Positions 1 to 11,474 of a stretch of 64,000 nt of DNA are shown one piece after another. Location: contig CM036191.1 in NCBI GenBank assembly GCA_020631735.1, forward strand, positions 37,307,335 to 37,371,334, in the 5' to 3' direction. The notes under the pieces were generated by a model, which saw only the letters and a program-made list of their open reading frames with translations, had not been told where the DNA came from and ran no database searches. A program made the translations under genes and the position numbers. The stretch comes from Saccharum officinarum. Taxonomy: Eukaryota; Streptophyta; Magnoliopsida; Poales; Poaceae. Numbering within the stretch: position 1 is the first letter of the stretch; each line of letters begins with the position of its first letter.

Positions 1-379
1 CATCGGTGTCAGGTTGTTGTGTCTCGTGTATGAACTCAAACCCGTCAACAAGCACTTCTGGACCATCGGCATCGATGTTCGTAGGAATTCCAGTTGCATA
101 AGGCGCAGAGCTACCCTCTCCATGCTTTGTTCAAATCAAGTAATCCTTCATAAATCCTCGACGGACTAGATGAGTAAGGATTTGTTGAATGTCATCAGAT
201 ACAGCAAAATTTCTACAATCCATGCATGGACAATGTATGTGCGTCTTTCTTGTTCTTGAAGCATGGTTCTTAGCAGCATCAATAAACCTCTGGACCTCAG
301 TTATGTATGATGGATCTAGTCTTGATAAATTATACATCCAGAATGACCTCTCCATCACTACCTGTAAAACACCATTCAT
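1..379 (-). pseudogene. CACTA (En/Spm) TNP2-like transposase, N-terminal part, broken by a stop
   Basis: The minus-strand reading frame starts at 379, or at the internal Met at 355, which fits the family start of the type MERS..WMY. It matches the transposase-associated domain found at the N-terminus of plant CACTA TNP2-type transposases: DPSYI..VQ.FIDAAK, then the Cys cluster CPCMDCRNF, then LTHLVRRGFMKDY. The family normally continues with a Trp followed by T-K-H-G-E. Here the Trp position reads TGA (about 134-136), and the same frame then continues with TKHGEG and stays open to the window edge. This looks like a nonsense mutation of the TGG-to-TGA type. The gene is therefore a decaying transposon gene, cut off by the window. 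No host function is expected. Confidence 0.8.
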
Positions 380-1024
380 GATCTAGGGTTTAGATAGGAT
401 TTATCTAGGGTTTATTATCTAGGGTTTATGGTTTAGCTTGGGATTAAAGGAAAAAACCTAAGTTGTATAATTAAAACAAATCTAAGTATATAGCATAATT
501 ATAGAAACACACAATTCATTAGAAATGTATAGGTGTGGAAAAAATAAATTGAGAAATAAGGAGAGATATTGAAGTAAAAAACAAAAGTACCACATAATTG
601 AAAAATAAAAAATCTATATTTCTCTCTCTACATAAATATACAAGAACACACCATTGATTCAATCTTGCATAAACTAGCTAAAAATTGAGAAGCAAACATG
701 AAAAGGGAGAAAGGAGAGGCATTATCCAATCATCTTGAGCAACCTCATCTAACCATCTTAAGAAATAAAGACAAGAAGCTAGCTATTCTTCTCCCACACT
801 CATGGTGAAACCCTAGATCCAAAAAGTGGCTCTAATTGAGCATTAATGAGCAAATTGAGGCAATTGGGACATAAACTAACCTTTTTTGGCAGCCTCCTTT
901 CAAGAAATCAAGATCAAAACCTCCCCCTTGTATTTTGTAAAATCTGGACCTCCAAAATCGCCTCCAATGGAAGGTGGCTGCGAGATACAGTACTGCTCGG
1001 GGAGGAAGAAAGGGTATTTATACC

Positions 1025-1260
1025 TAGAGAAATCACAGGTGGTTGGATAAGCCAACCGCCTGTGGTACTGCATATTCACAGGCTGTGTAATTGTATCATT
1101 TACACAGGTGGTTGGCTTATCCAACCGCCTGTGAAGATGCAGTACCACAGACGATTGGCTCAGCCAACCACCTGTGGTATTGCATCTTCATAGGCGGTTG
1201 GGAGCTCTGAGACCGCCCTTTTTATACCACAGGCGCGTGATAACTAAAACCGCCTGTGGT
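1025..1260. repeat. CACTA subterminal repeats (CAGGCGGTTGG motif, both orientations)
   Basis: The motif ACAGG(C/T)GGTTGG and its complement CCAACCGCCTGTG recur about eight times, often as short palindromic pairs separated by CTTATC. Such subterminal arrays are transposase-binding sites in the En/Spm family (family knowledge). Short reading frames here are artefacts of the repeat. Confidence 0.75.
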
Positions 1261-1310
1261 ATAAAAAGGGGGCGTCGGCGTTGTACTCTTTTCTACTAGT
1301 GAAGTAACCG

Positions 1311-1680
1311 TTGAATTTTGCATCTAAATAACCACATCAACATTACGAAAGATAATTCAAAATAACCTCTTAAATTTGTATATAAATTACCCATATCTCT
1401 CACAATAAAAAATAATTCAAAATAAAACTCCTTAATTTTCCATCAAATTTACCCACCTCTGTTGTTTTGAAAGATAATTCGAAATAACAGCAGCCTAATT
1501 TTATGTCTAAGTTAATCACATCTACAGCTACGAAAGATAATTCAGAATAGCCCCCTAAATTCTAACTTTATTATAAATTGCCCACTTCTGCCACTATAAA
1601 AGATAATGCAAAATAACCCCACATTTGTATTGAAATTAAATGTGTACCTAAATTATCTACCTCAGCAGTCATAAAAAAAT
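1311..1680. repeat. Degenerate tandem repeat, about 60-67 bp unit, about 5-6 copies
   Basis: The core GATAATTCAAAATAAC recurs at about 1351, 1411, 1473, 1535 and 1602, each time followed by a CCTAAATT-like stretch and ACCCA(C)CTCT. The spacing is 60, 62, 62 and 67 bp. It lies immediately outside the CACTA border. I do not recognise the family. Confidence 0.7.
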
Positions 1681-2047
1681 AAACAAAAATATGCTTCAAA
1701 TCTAATAGAGGCAACGCCATTAAAATGTATTATTGTGTTTTTCTACTAAGTACTATATATAAGAACATAAATATGACCACTTTTCTAGAAAACTTACACG
1801 CTAGAACATCAGTAAGTTTGGAAAGGATAGTTTCATCTTGAGAGGGAAGATTGTTCCTTTTACTCCCATTACGGCTGAAAAATGAAGCCGAGTTTACATT
1901 GGGGCAAAATAGGAAGAAGCATTTCAAAAGATAAGGGGTATTTGTCTACGCCACTAGCTAACCATAGTAGGGGTAAGGACTACAGCCAACTAGCAGTAAC
2001 CATCTTGCAACATTTATTTGTGCAAAAAAAATAAAGATATACGCCAT

Positions 2048-2153
2048 GTTCGCTTGGTTGAAAAGTCATGGCTGAAAGTACTATCCGTTGATTCGTTGTG
2101 AGAGAAAAATACTGTTCATTGGCTGGAAAAGTATGACTTATAAGACAAGCGAA
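2048..2153. mobile_element. Small fold-back MITE-like repeat
   Basis: The ends are inverted: GTTCGCTTG on the left and CAAGCGAA on the right. The interior contains CATGGCTGAAAGTA and, inverted, GGCTGGAAAAGTATG. I recognise this as a high-copy fold-back sequence of panicoid grasses. No clear TSD was found. Confidence 0.55.
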
Positions 2154-5100
2154 TTGCACATTTATATTGTTACTAACCTAACATTCATGTATCATTGGCT
2201 ACATTTTCATTTCCTCCAGATGAGAGGTTTACACAAGAATTGAAGGAACACTGACAAGGTTATTCAAGGAACACCATTGTTGTGGTTTTTTTGAAACTCT
2301 TTAACACTTCTGAGTTCCGACCAGCTCAGTTCTGGAGGATTTCGATTTAGTTTACATATAAATTTTTTGCAGAAATAAAAAAGATAACGTGAGGCCCATC
2401 CATGCAACTTGCCGACAACGAAATTGATGTTAGTGATTGTATGAAAGATAAAAAAGGATTGGTGATATTGGATTTTGCATAACTGTCTTCAGTAATTCGT
2501 GGTCCTAAGTTTCTGATAGGATTGCTTACTGCAGTCCGTGCACAAAGGCATCTCTTAACCACTGGATGGAGCACATTTGCTAATAAGAAGGACCTCATTT
2601 CCTTGAGATGAAGTTCTATTCCTTTGATAGGCATTTTGATCATTTTGTCATTATAAAGTTGAACAAATTGTGTCTTCCCTTCTGTATAGATTTTCATCCT
2701 TTTCCATAGCCGAAGATTGGATGTGGACGCTACACAGGCAGATGTGGGCCTTGGCCATAAAAGAAATGTCTGTCATATTTACATGGACGAAAATATTTGC
2801 CTGTCATCTTAGACTTTTCTTTCAAATTGAGCCTCATCAAATTGTAAGGTGCTAACATAGGCTTTTTCTTTCAATAAATCTGTATGTTTGACAGAAAAAA
2901 AAATATTGAAACAAAAATGTAAGGTCAAAGATCTTCAACATTCATACTATTAAATGAGCCTCATCAAATTGCAGGTACTAATGTCAGGTCTGCCTTAAAG
3001 CCAATAAGAGACAACATAGTGTCGGGCGTCATTCTTGAACAATAAAAGTACTAATCAACAGGTACCATTCTGTCTGCTCATTGTATGACAAGAGAACTTG
3101 GCAATGAGCAAATTATCTTTTTTTTCCTGATGTCCAGATATAGAACGATGTTTCTATTGGAGAGTAGCGATCAGATCACCTTTAAATGGTTGCTTCATGT
3201 GGTTCATTCTAATTTAAGCCTTTTCACGAGGTTTGATCTACGATTCAGTTCCCACTGTTCATACCTATATTCAGCCTTCAATGTGTCCATTTGAATCTGA
3301 TCTGTTGTTATCGGCAGCATGCTCTACCCCTTCATTTGAGTCGACCAAGACAAACAGAAAAGATCCCCTCTGCTGCTTTGTCCCATGGCAATTGTGGCTT
3401 ACTCACCACTATTGCTATATCAGTTTTGTTGCATATTGCATGGCCATTTGCTTCGTGATGTCTGTTCTGGATGATTATATATACTGTTTCAAGGTGGCTT
3501 CACGATTTTGGTCAGAAGCAGTCAAAGGGCATGTGAAAATATTCAAGTAAGTGCCTCTGAGCTTTGGAGGTTTTTTTCCGCATATGAGCTCTAAACCTTA
3601 TTTTTTCTCTTCTAGCCTGTAATTTACTTAAAGGTTCAGTACCTGCTAAAATTCTTGAGGATAGTCACCCTTGCTTGACCATTTCAATTTTTTAGTTTAT
3701 GTGGTTTCTACATAATCTGCCCGCAGAGAGCTATTCCAAGATACTGAAAAAGGCAGACAGCTTCCATGTGCTTACTCATATCTCTTCACAACTTTTTAGC
3801 TGGTTTCAAATAGCTGAACTTATCTAAAGTTTAGCTGGGCCGTCTAGATCCCAGGCATCTAAATTTAGACGCCTAAAATTTAGTTGGTACATCCAAATAG
3901 ACCCTTAATGTTTCACCTTTTTCATGCTCCTATTTCTACATGCAAGTTTTTTAACTAAAAAATCTAGGCCGGAAGATGCATCTACCAAATTTTTTTTGTT
4001 TTTTCCCCGGCTTGTTGTCAGTGCACTAACCAAGTTGTTCATGTTTTTTTTACAGGAAATAAATATGCAGAAAATAATAAAATTGCTTATTCAGTCTAAG
4101 ATGGCAACCTACTATTCCAGCAAGGTGCTACTTAGATGCTATTAGCATGGTGCCCCAGTGTCTTATAAAAAAATAGGTCTCCCGCTACATAGCTGTTGTT
4201 TGTGCCGGTTCGAAAAAATGATGAATCTTCAGAGTTTCAGTGTTGCCTCCTAAATTTGATTTTGCCATATTTTTCTCGGGAACTCAACAGCACCCCCTCT
4301 GCTCCCTGGACTTAAAGCTGATGAGAACGACCCAGGTTTGTCTCTATCGCTTTCATTCATCATTCCTTCCAGAGTTGTATAAGCGTGTGTTGTTATTCAA
4401 ATCCATTCTATAGTCTGATTGATTGATGTGTGTCATGGTCTACTGTTGCTATTTCTATAGTTCCTGCTATCAAATATCTATAACTAATGCGAACTTTGGT
4501 CCCAAACTTGGATCTGTATTTCCCTATTCATGAACTCAACCTAGCTATCACCTATCCAGAGGACAATTCAATAGGGTGGCCTATTGATGCTGTGAAATTT
4601 GAGTCAACTTTACTCAGATGCAACATGAATATAGGACATGTATACTGTTGCCAAGAACTGAAGTTTCTCCCGTAATGTTTTATTTAGATACCCAAGGCAA
4701 CTTGCCTTTTTCTACGGATATATTAAATGGTCTAGAGTATGATCAAATACACATTTCGAGAGTCTAAAAATTCATATTTGGTAGAAAATCCATATTCGTC
4801 CTGTATTTTTTAATCTAGGAAATCTAAGAAGCCATATTTGGGTGCACGTACTGCTTAGCCAGTGTTGAAGTAAATAAATTCATATCCATTGTTAGGACTC
4901 ATGCTTTCAAAGTACATAAACGAATATAATATAATGCAACATGTGCACAGAATCATCGAAGAGGTGGACTATGGCGTCCATGAGCAGCGGCCTTTTTGGT
5001 CGTGAGTGAAAATACTACGACCAAGCATAAACAGTCCAAGATCAAAATCATGTCGTTCGATATGTAAAATATCCTTGCAGCGTCACATGCATATACCAAT

Positions 5101-5758
5101 GTAGTCCTCTTTAACTTCTATAGCGTTAACCAACGTATGTAATAAACATTAATACACATATATATATATATTTCGCTAACACTTCTACGTAATTCTCAAA
5201 CCATGAAACCGAACATATATTTTCTACCTATACCTGTCATACTCTTTTTACCCATACTCTTTTTACCCATACTCTCATTAACACAGCCCCTCTTAAAAAT
5301 CATATCACCACTGCAATTAACATAGATCTACCCTTGATGGCTTCTACAAAACTCTTTTGATTCCAACAACCTACAGGTTAATTTACACCAACAGCACATC
5401 TATCGTAAATGCCTTCAGTAATATTTAGGCCTACCACTGTCGGGTACTTTTGTGCACTACATCTCGCAGGAACTAGCCTCCACGTCCTACTAATGCTATG
5501 TAATATAGCTATCTAGCACTCTGCAGTGCTTTCGTATGACCACCAAGACTTCGTGTATGATAGACCTAATATCTATAACAGTTGCATGAGCTACTCTATA
5601 CACATGGCTTTGCTCTCTGGTGTATATAACCTTCTTTGATATCCGACCATGGACAAAATGCACATAGATATTACCAAAGGCATTCTACACATAAACATAT
5701 CCATAGTATTACCATGTGCATCTTCTCCAAGCAACAATCATCAGTATCCTTTCCAATC
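2154..5758. other. AT-rich intergenic DNA, no supported gene
   Basis: I find no convincing coding exon. The reading frames are short, lack recognisable motifs and are interrupted. There is a fold-back MITE-like scrap near 3840-3905 (CATCTAAATTTAGACGCC), a short AT run at 5158-5172, and an 18-bp direct repeat (CATACTCTTTTTACC type) near 5238-5275. Part of this stretch probably belongs to the Helitron whose 3' end is at 5786. Confidence 0.5.
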
Positions 5759-5786
5759 GCGCGCAGGGGCGCGCGTTTCCCACTAG
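5759..5786 (+). mobile_element. Helitron 3' terminus (hairpin plus CTAG, followed by T)
   Basis: A perfect 6-bp stem GCGCGC / GCGCGC with loop AGGG (5759-5774) is followed 8 bases later by CTAG (5783-5786) and then T. Plant Helitrons end in a GC-rich hairpin about 10 bases before CTRR and insert before a T. I could not fix the 5' TC end, so the element's length is unknown. Confidence 0.6.
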
Positions 5787-6079
5787 TTAATCTAAATCTG
5801 CTTTGTTTGGAAGAAAAGATTCTTCGCCATGTTTGAACGCGAATGGAACGCACAGTTCCAGTACGCTATGTGTGTGCCTTATTTTTTTTTGAAATGTCAC
5901 CGGGGGGATTACTCCCCACCCGAATATGTATTATATAGCCCAAAACGGCTCGTTATATGTTTTACAAACGTTTAGAAAGGAACAACATCAACACCAAGAT
6001 GCCCTAGCGCTAGGGTGAAAAGTGGCAGAACCACAAATACACAAGCGAGCGTCCACGCCTGGACGGAAAAAAGGGGGGT

Positions 6080-7170
6080 ACCGGCCGCTGCCACACCACG
6101 CGGAGCCGTTCTCGGACTCGCCTGCGTAGGTGGGAGGCGCGCACCAGCAAGCGTCCACGCCTGGACTTGGGGGGTGGCGGCCGCCGCTACACCGCGCGGA
6201 GCCGTTCCCGGACTCGCCCACAACAGTGGGAGGCGCGCGCCGCTTAGACGGAGGGAGGGGTGTGCCGGCCGCCGCCACACCGCGCGGAGCCGTTCCCGGA
6301 CTCACCCGCGACGGTGGGAGGCGCGCACCGGCAAGTGTCCATGCCTGGACACGGGGGGAGGGGGTGTCGGTCGCCGCCACACCATGCGGAGCCATTCGGG
6401 GACTCGCCCGCGACAGTGGGAGGCGCACACCGGCAAACGTCCGTGCCAGCAAGACGGGGGAAGAGGATCGAAGAGGACGCCTCCAAGGAGGGAGCGGCGT
6501 CCACAGACGTCGCCATCCGGGCTTTTGCCCTAGCCTCAACCAACCCGCTTGCTCAGGGACGTTACCACGTTGGCTCGCGGTGCGCCGTGCTGGAGGAAGG
6601 TGCGCCAGCCGCCACACGGGGACGGTAAGGGGACGTGACGCGACCACGGCGGGTCACGGTGCGCCACGCAGGGAGAAGAGGTGTCGGGCGCCGCCACACG
6701 AGGACGACAGGCCCGGGCACAGGGCTAGAGGGGGGGTGGTGACGGTCGCCACCAAACGGCGCAGAGCCATTCCCGAACTCGCCCACGACGGTGGGGCGCG
6801 CGCACCGCCTGAACGGAGGGAGGGGTGTGCCGGCCGCCACCACACCGCGCGGAGCCGTTCCCAGACTCGCCCGCGACCGTGGGAGGCGCGCACCGGCAAA
6901 CGTCCGCGCCAGCAAGGCGGGGGAAGAGGATCGAAGAGGACGCCTCCAAGGAGGGAGCGGCGTCCGCAGACGTCGCCGTCCGGGCTTTCGCCCTAGCCTC
7001 AACCAACCCGCTTGCTCAGGGACGTGGCCGCGTCGGCTCGCGGTGCACCGTGTTGGAGGGAGCTGCACCAGCCGCCACACGGGGATGGCAAGGGGGCGTG
7101 ACGTGACCACGGCGGGTCGCGGTGTGCCACGCAGGGAGAAGAGGTGCCCGGCGCCGCCACACGAGGACGA
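6080..7170. repeat. GC-rich tandem duplication, about 463-bp unit with about 90-100-bp sub-repeats
   Basis: The segment containing GGGGGAAGAGGATCGAAGAG occurs at about 6456 and again about 463 bp later, with well over 300 bp of strongly similar flanking sequence. Nested inside is a shorter unit, CGGAGCCGTTCCCGGACTC, at about 6101, 6197, 6285, 6387, 6762 and 6850 (spacing mostly 88-102 bp). All six frames are open for long stretches because stops are rare in such GC-rich DNA. The predicted proteins are low-complexity Arg/Pro/Ala-rich, so I do not call a gene. It probably belongs to a transposon. Confidence 0.7.
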
Positions 7171-8190
7171 CAGGCCCCGGCCCAGGGCGAGGGAGGGGCA
7201 TCGGTCGCCGCTGGACTAGGAGCGAGCACCACACAGCTCCGGGAGCAGTTGGCACCACCCAGCCGCACGAGCAGAAGCAGTTGCGCCCACGCCGGATCCA
7301 GAGCGCACGCTGTCGCCGCTACCGCACCCACGCGGCCGCCGACGCCGCTGCCACGCTTGAGCCCTGTAGGCGCGCGCGAGCTAGCCCGGCTAGGCGCCAC
7401 GCCGCAGGCAGACCGGTCCAGTCGGTCGCCGCCGCCGCCCCAGGCACAGGCAGGGGCCCAACGCCCCCACCTTCGCCGGATCTGGCCTTGGGCCCGAGCA
7501 TCGCAGGTCCTTGGCCATCTCCAAGCGGGGGTCACCGGATTCGGTCGCGGAGGGACCGTAGCCGCTGGATCCGGCCGCCAGGGCTGCAGATCCGAGCGCC
7601 GGTCGCCGGAGCCGGCACCGCCACCGCCAGAAAAGAAGTCCCCGCTGCCACCATCAGGAGGAGAGGAGAGAACGATGGATGAAGGGAAAGAGGACCCCGC
7701 CGCCACCATCCTCGCGGGCTGCGTGGCCACCGGCAGCACGCTCCGGTGGCGGCAAGGAGGCACAGGGGTGGAGGGAGGAGGTGTTGGCACGGCACTGGCG
7801 GTGTCGCCACCCGTGTCGCCCAGACGGGGCGACGCGGGGGCCTCAAAATTTTTTACAGTGTGTGCCTTCTTCTCTCGTGCTCTGCAGAGTTCTCGATGGC
7901 TACACGTACACAGTGCGTAGCTTTCTGGGAAGTTATCTTCCCGTTGAAAAGTGAACAGCTGCAGCACTTGCGGACGAACTAGAGTCTACGCGAAATACAC
8001 CATCGCTATATTGTCATCATTATTATGAGTAGGACTTTTGAAAGAGAAGAAGGAAAACTCCAGATTACGGATCGTTTGTTCAAAATTTCCCTGCGTTTTA
8101 GGCCGCAACCAACACGGAAACGGAAAAGGAAAGCTCAACAAAAAAGGTAACACATACACAAGATACGAAAGTGCATAAAGCAATTTCATT
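7171..8190. other. GC-rich low-complexity block grading into AT-rich DNA, no supported gene
   Basis: GC-rich sequence with CCGCCGCC and GGATCCGG-type runs continues to about 7850, then composition drops sharply. A 322-codon minus-strand frame spans part of it but is Pro/Ala/Arg-rich, has no recognisable domain and overlaps open frames on the other strand. I treat it as non-coding, possibly the leader of an unidentified element. Confidence 0.4.
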
Positions 8191-8196
8191 CGTGCC

Positions 8197-8298
8197 ACTC
8201 CTATTAATAAGGGTGGTAAATTCCTATTTTCCTTCACTATCCTACCCAATCTCATGCATGGCCAATAGAACAGGAGAACCTAACCCAACTCAGCTATG
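8197..8298. repeat. Dispersed direct repeat, copy A (about 100 bp)
   Basis: Nearly identical to 9170-9270: both contain ACTCCTATTAATAAGGG, CTATTTTCCTTCAC and CTACCCAATCTCATGC, ending in CCTAACCCAACTC. The two copies lie 973 bp apart in the same orientation. Confidence 0.75.
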
Positions 8299-9169
8299 GG
8301 CCTATTTGGGATCGCTCTGCTCCAGTTTTTGCAGCTCTGCTCCAACTTTGTTTTGCCAAACGCTTCTGAACTCTGCTCTAAGAAAAAGATAGAGTAGTTG
8401 AGGGATAACTCCACGTTTTTTGTAGAGCGTCTCCTCGTAGAGTTGGAGGAAAATTACCCACCTTTGCCACCCATTACACAAACTTACCGGTTTGTTTTTT
8501 TCCCCTCCATAGGTAGCAGTGCTGCCACCTGCATCTCCCTGGCTGTGCTGCGCTCCTTCCTGGCCACACCACGCGCAAGCAGCACCATGCTCCACTCCGG
8601 CCTCGACATTCCGCATCTCTCCCCGGCCGTGCCAAGCCCGCTATGATTTTCGTACGGGCGGCTGAGGGTGGGGCTCAGGCCTGGCTCTAGGGTGGGGCGG
8701 ATTAGTGTGACCGCTGGGGGCCCACGGAGCTGGGGGTCCAAGAGAGTTGGAGACCATCCATGCCTTCCTCCACAAGGTGTTGGATGTGCCATGGGGCCGT
8801 GTGATCACCTCCTCTTCCTCTGTGTCTTCTTCTCAAGTTGTTGTTTTGTTCATAGTGCTGTTTGTTTCCAATTTCACGCGGTCAGTGTCTCCAAAATAAC
8901 ATTAGCAGTCGTCTATCTTTTTGTTACTGGATGGATCGATGTCATAAGCTTTGCTTTTGTGTTTTTTTTCGATCGAGATTTATCTCTCTAAAGTTCTACC
9001 CCAATTCTTTCGGATTCCGTAACTGAAGGACATGCACTGCATAAAGCAAATCGACTTTTCTTCTACAAAAGTTTATGGACTGTAAATGGTTAATCTTAAT
9101 TTCTTATTATGTAATGGAAAATCTGAAAAGAAAAATCCTAGACCAACTTAGAAGAGCAACTAGGACGTG
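8299..9169. other. Segment between the two direct repeats; no supported gene
   Basis: Begins with sequence resembling a common grass MITE (CTATTTGGGATCGCTCTGC, CTCTGCTCC repeats), then a moderately GC-rich stretch (8640-8770) and AT-rich DNA. No coding exon was recognised. A short stretch near 8718-8745 (GGGGCCCACGGAGCTGGGGG) resembles one near 38806-38826. Confidence 0.4.
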
Positions 9170-9270
9170 ACTCCTATTAATAAGGGTGGTAAATTCCTAT
9201 TTTCCTTCACTATCCTACCCAATCTCATGCTTGGCCACTACAATAGGAGGTCCTAACCCAACTCTGCCAT
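9170..9270. repeat. Dispersed direct repeat, copy B (about 100 bp)
   Basis: Second copy of 8197-8298, same orientation, with a handful of mismatches. The pair could be remnants of a duplication or the ends of an unidentified insertion. Confidence 0.75.
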
Positions 9271-10045
9271 ATATATACTGTAAGAAAATCAGGCAAACTC
9301 AGTACCAGTTTAATCCAGCAAAACATTAACCACATGTTGGTGACATCAGAAAGGTGTGTTTGAGATCTAGTCAAATATGATGCTAATCATGGATTCGACC
9401 ATAGAGAATAGAAGAAAACAGAGTCATTGCTGTTGCCATATCCAGCAGCACCAGAGCTGGTTATAGTCAACAAAGCGCATGTCATTGTAGTCATCTTGTT
9501 CAGTGCAATGCAGAACCCAAGGCGAAGTAGAGGAAATTGTGGATCATTGTCGTCGCTGGAAGCCGTGGACCGAGTAGTTGTGTCGCTTGTGCGCTCTCCC
9601 CAAAAACATGATTACCGGCCTTCACCCGAGCAGATGAATATGAAGACGGCTTTGGTTTCGAAGGCTATTCCTATGCGTGCAGGAACCAAGATATACTATA
9701 TAAAAGGTGGTTTTGGGGTACAGCCAGAGATTGCAAGAAATAGTTTGTACATTGGTTCCATAGGTGGGCTATCCTTCAAAAGCCGAAAGCACAATATTTG
9801 GTTGTGGAGGCTACGCAACACTTGGCATAGGTAGCCAAGGTTATATTCTTCCTAGCAGCACTTGAGTGGCATTCTAGTCTTCGGATTGAGTGTCACTAGA
9901 TTGTTGGTGACTTATTTTTTTTTGTTAAAAAGGTTGTGTGCTTCTTTATTAGGTAGAGGTTGGAAGAGTATTTTGAAGATTTTTTGTCACCTCGATGTAA
10001 TGCTTTTGCAAATTAATAAAATCTTCCTTTGTAAAAAAAGAGTAA
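9271..10045 (+). other. Unassigned DNA, possibly a LINE-like 3' tail
   Basis: A 135-codon frame (9427-9834) has no recognised domain. The stretch from about 9850 ends in AATTAATAAAATC, TTCCTTTG and a short A run near 10041, which looks like a polyadenylated 3' end of a retroposed sequence. The frame shows neither reverse transcriptase nor endonuclease motifs, so a 5'-truncated LINE is only a suggestion. Confidence 0.25.
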
Positions 10046-10078
10046 ATCAATTGGTGGCTACTCCTACATTGCATGCTT

Positions 10079-10103
10079 TTATATATATATATATATATAT
10101 ATA
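10079..10103. repeat. (TA)n microsatellite
   Basis: About twelve uninterrupted TA dinucleotides. Confidence 0.9.
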
Positions 10104-11026
10104 CTAATACACTGTAGCTAGCTACAAAACAATTTTATTCTGTAGCCAGGCCGCATATCCGCACCATAGCAGTGCGTCCAGCGCTCCACCCAACAGGATC
10201 CGCTAATCCCCTTGGCGCTTGCGTCTCTGGTCCCATCCAATTAAGCCAGCAATTAATTCTGCTAATTAGTCGCTGGTTTTCTTTTTCACCCGCATAAACC
10301 ATATGGCACAGGAAAAACTCGCAAAAAGAAACATATCGGAGGCGCGGCGGCTGCGTCCTGTCGGCGACACCTTCCTCTTCGCGGCGGCAGCCTCACCTGT
10401 TGCAGCTGGATGGCGATGGTCACAGTGACTCCAGGCCAACCATATCTGCGGTCTGCACGGCATCCAGCTGCATCATATCACCTTTTTTAGAAAAAGAAAT
10501 TTTATTTCCGGTCTCTGCAAGAGTTTTGCACACAAGACATACCTAATTCTTATTGTAGTTCTAGCCTTTTGCTACTTTTTAGCTCTCAAAAAATGAAACT
10601 AAATAAAAGGATGATTGACTAAACCTAAGCCTTTTAAACGACAACCATCCATGCTTAGTGAATATTTCTGTAGCCTCAGTCTTCATCATGGGACACGGCT
10701 ACTTCAAAAAAGTTCAGTCACTCTTCGTCGGCAGGGTGTTCCATAAATGGCTGGATTGCAGATGGTGCCACGGTGAATGCCGCCGACGTCCGCCAGACAT
10801 GGCTCCCAGTGCATCATATCACCTTCTTTTCTGCGAGACAAGACGATCGAACACAAAGAGGCATATACCATACAAATAATAAAAAATAAACAAATAACCG
10901 GTCGGCAAGAAGATCAGCCCCTGTGAATTCAGTCAATTCACGGGGATGCTCATGGATTATTGATCGCACTCGCAGCGTCCCACCCAAAATAAACAAAATC
11001 AGTACAATCATTTTTTAGGGAATTTG
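10104..11026. other. Intergenic DNA, no supported gene
   Basis: No coding exon recognised. CATCATATCACC occurs twice (about 10470 and 10814), each time near the end of a moderately GC-rich patch, which suggests two related element fragments. The last part (from about 10,960) begins the stretch that is paralogous to 41.1-41.45 kb. Confidence 0.4.
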
Positions 11027-11039
11027 TAATTCCATTAAT

Positions 11040-11349
11040 GAGGACCGAGCTTAGCTCGGTTGGCTTGCTCGCCAGGTGCGCCAGCAGCCGGGCGTGAGTT
11101 TGAACCCCAGGTTCGACACTTGCGTGCCTCCCTCGCATGCAGGATTTGCCTGCAGGAGGTAAAAAAAAATCTCCCCGCCTGTCTCGCGTTTCCCAAAGCA
11201 CAGGTAAAAGGATCGGCCCATTCATATGGTAACGGCCCCCTGTGTGAGGGCGGGGCATGGGATTTGGGGTTTTCTCGGCCTACGTGAGAGGTCTTCTGTC
11301 TTAAGCACAAAGTTGCGGGGCTGTCTGCCCACCGCAGGCCGAGTTTTTT
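11040..11349 (+). mobile_element. SINE with 13-bp target-site duplication
   Basis: A tRNA-like head carries a polymerase III box A (TTAGCTCGGTTGG, 11051-11063) and a box B-like GGTTCGACAC (about 11110), with GTGAGTTTGAACCCC just before it. The element ends in a T run, as several grass SINE families do. The identical 13-mer TAATTCCATTAAT flanks it at 11027-11039 and 11350-11362. It has no coding capacity and would have depended on LINE enzymes to move (family knowledge). Confidence 0.85.
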
Positions 11350-11474
11350 TAATTCCATTAATCAACCATATGTACAATATTTTTTGAGGGTGATAGGAGC
11401 AGTACAAATGCTTTGCAATATGGTTGTGGTCAACGCAGCCCGGTCCGTGTTGGCGTACAAATGCATTGCAAGTT

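Larger units (their letters stand above)
1..1301 (-). mobile_element. CACTA DNA transposon, 5' end (runs off left edge)
   Basis: The right border reads CTTTTCTACTAGTG, whose complement begins CACTAGTAGAAAAG, a canonical CACTA terminal inverted repeat ending at 1301. Inside it lies a subterminal region of CAGGCGGTT-type repeats (about 1025-1260), then AT-rich leader DNA, then the minus-strand transposase start at 379. This order is that of the 5' end of an autonomous-type En/Spm element in minus orientation. The other end and the second TSD copy are outside the window; the 3 bases after the border are AAG. Confidence 0.8.

Noticed and set aside
1311..1680. Possible CRISPR-like regular repeats
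   Set aside because: The repeats are degenerate and contiguous, without unique spacers, and the DNA is clearly plant nuclear.
2347..3550. Possible multi-exon gene from short frames (minus 2347-2697, plus 3233-3550)
   Set aside because: Opposite strands, no shared domain, no convincing splice sites or conserved motifs.
6999..7967. 322-codon minus-strand frame
   Set aside because: Lies in GC-rich repetitive DNA, is composed of Pro/Ala/Arg/Ser runs, and competes with open frames on the plus strand.
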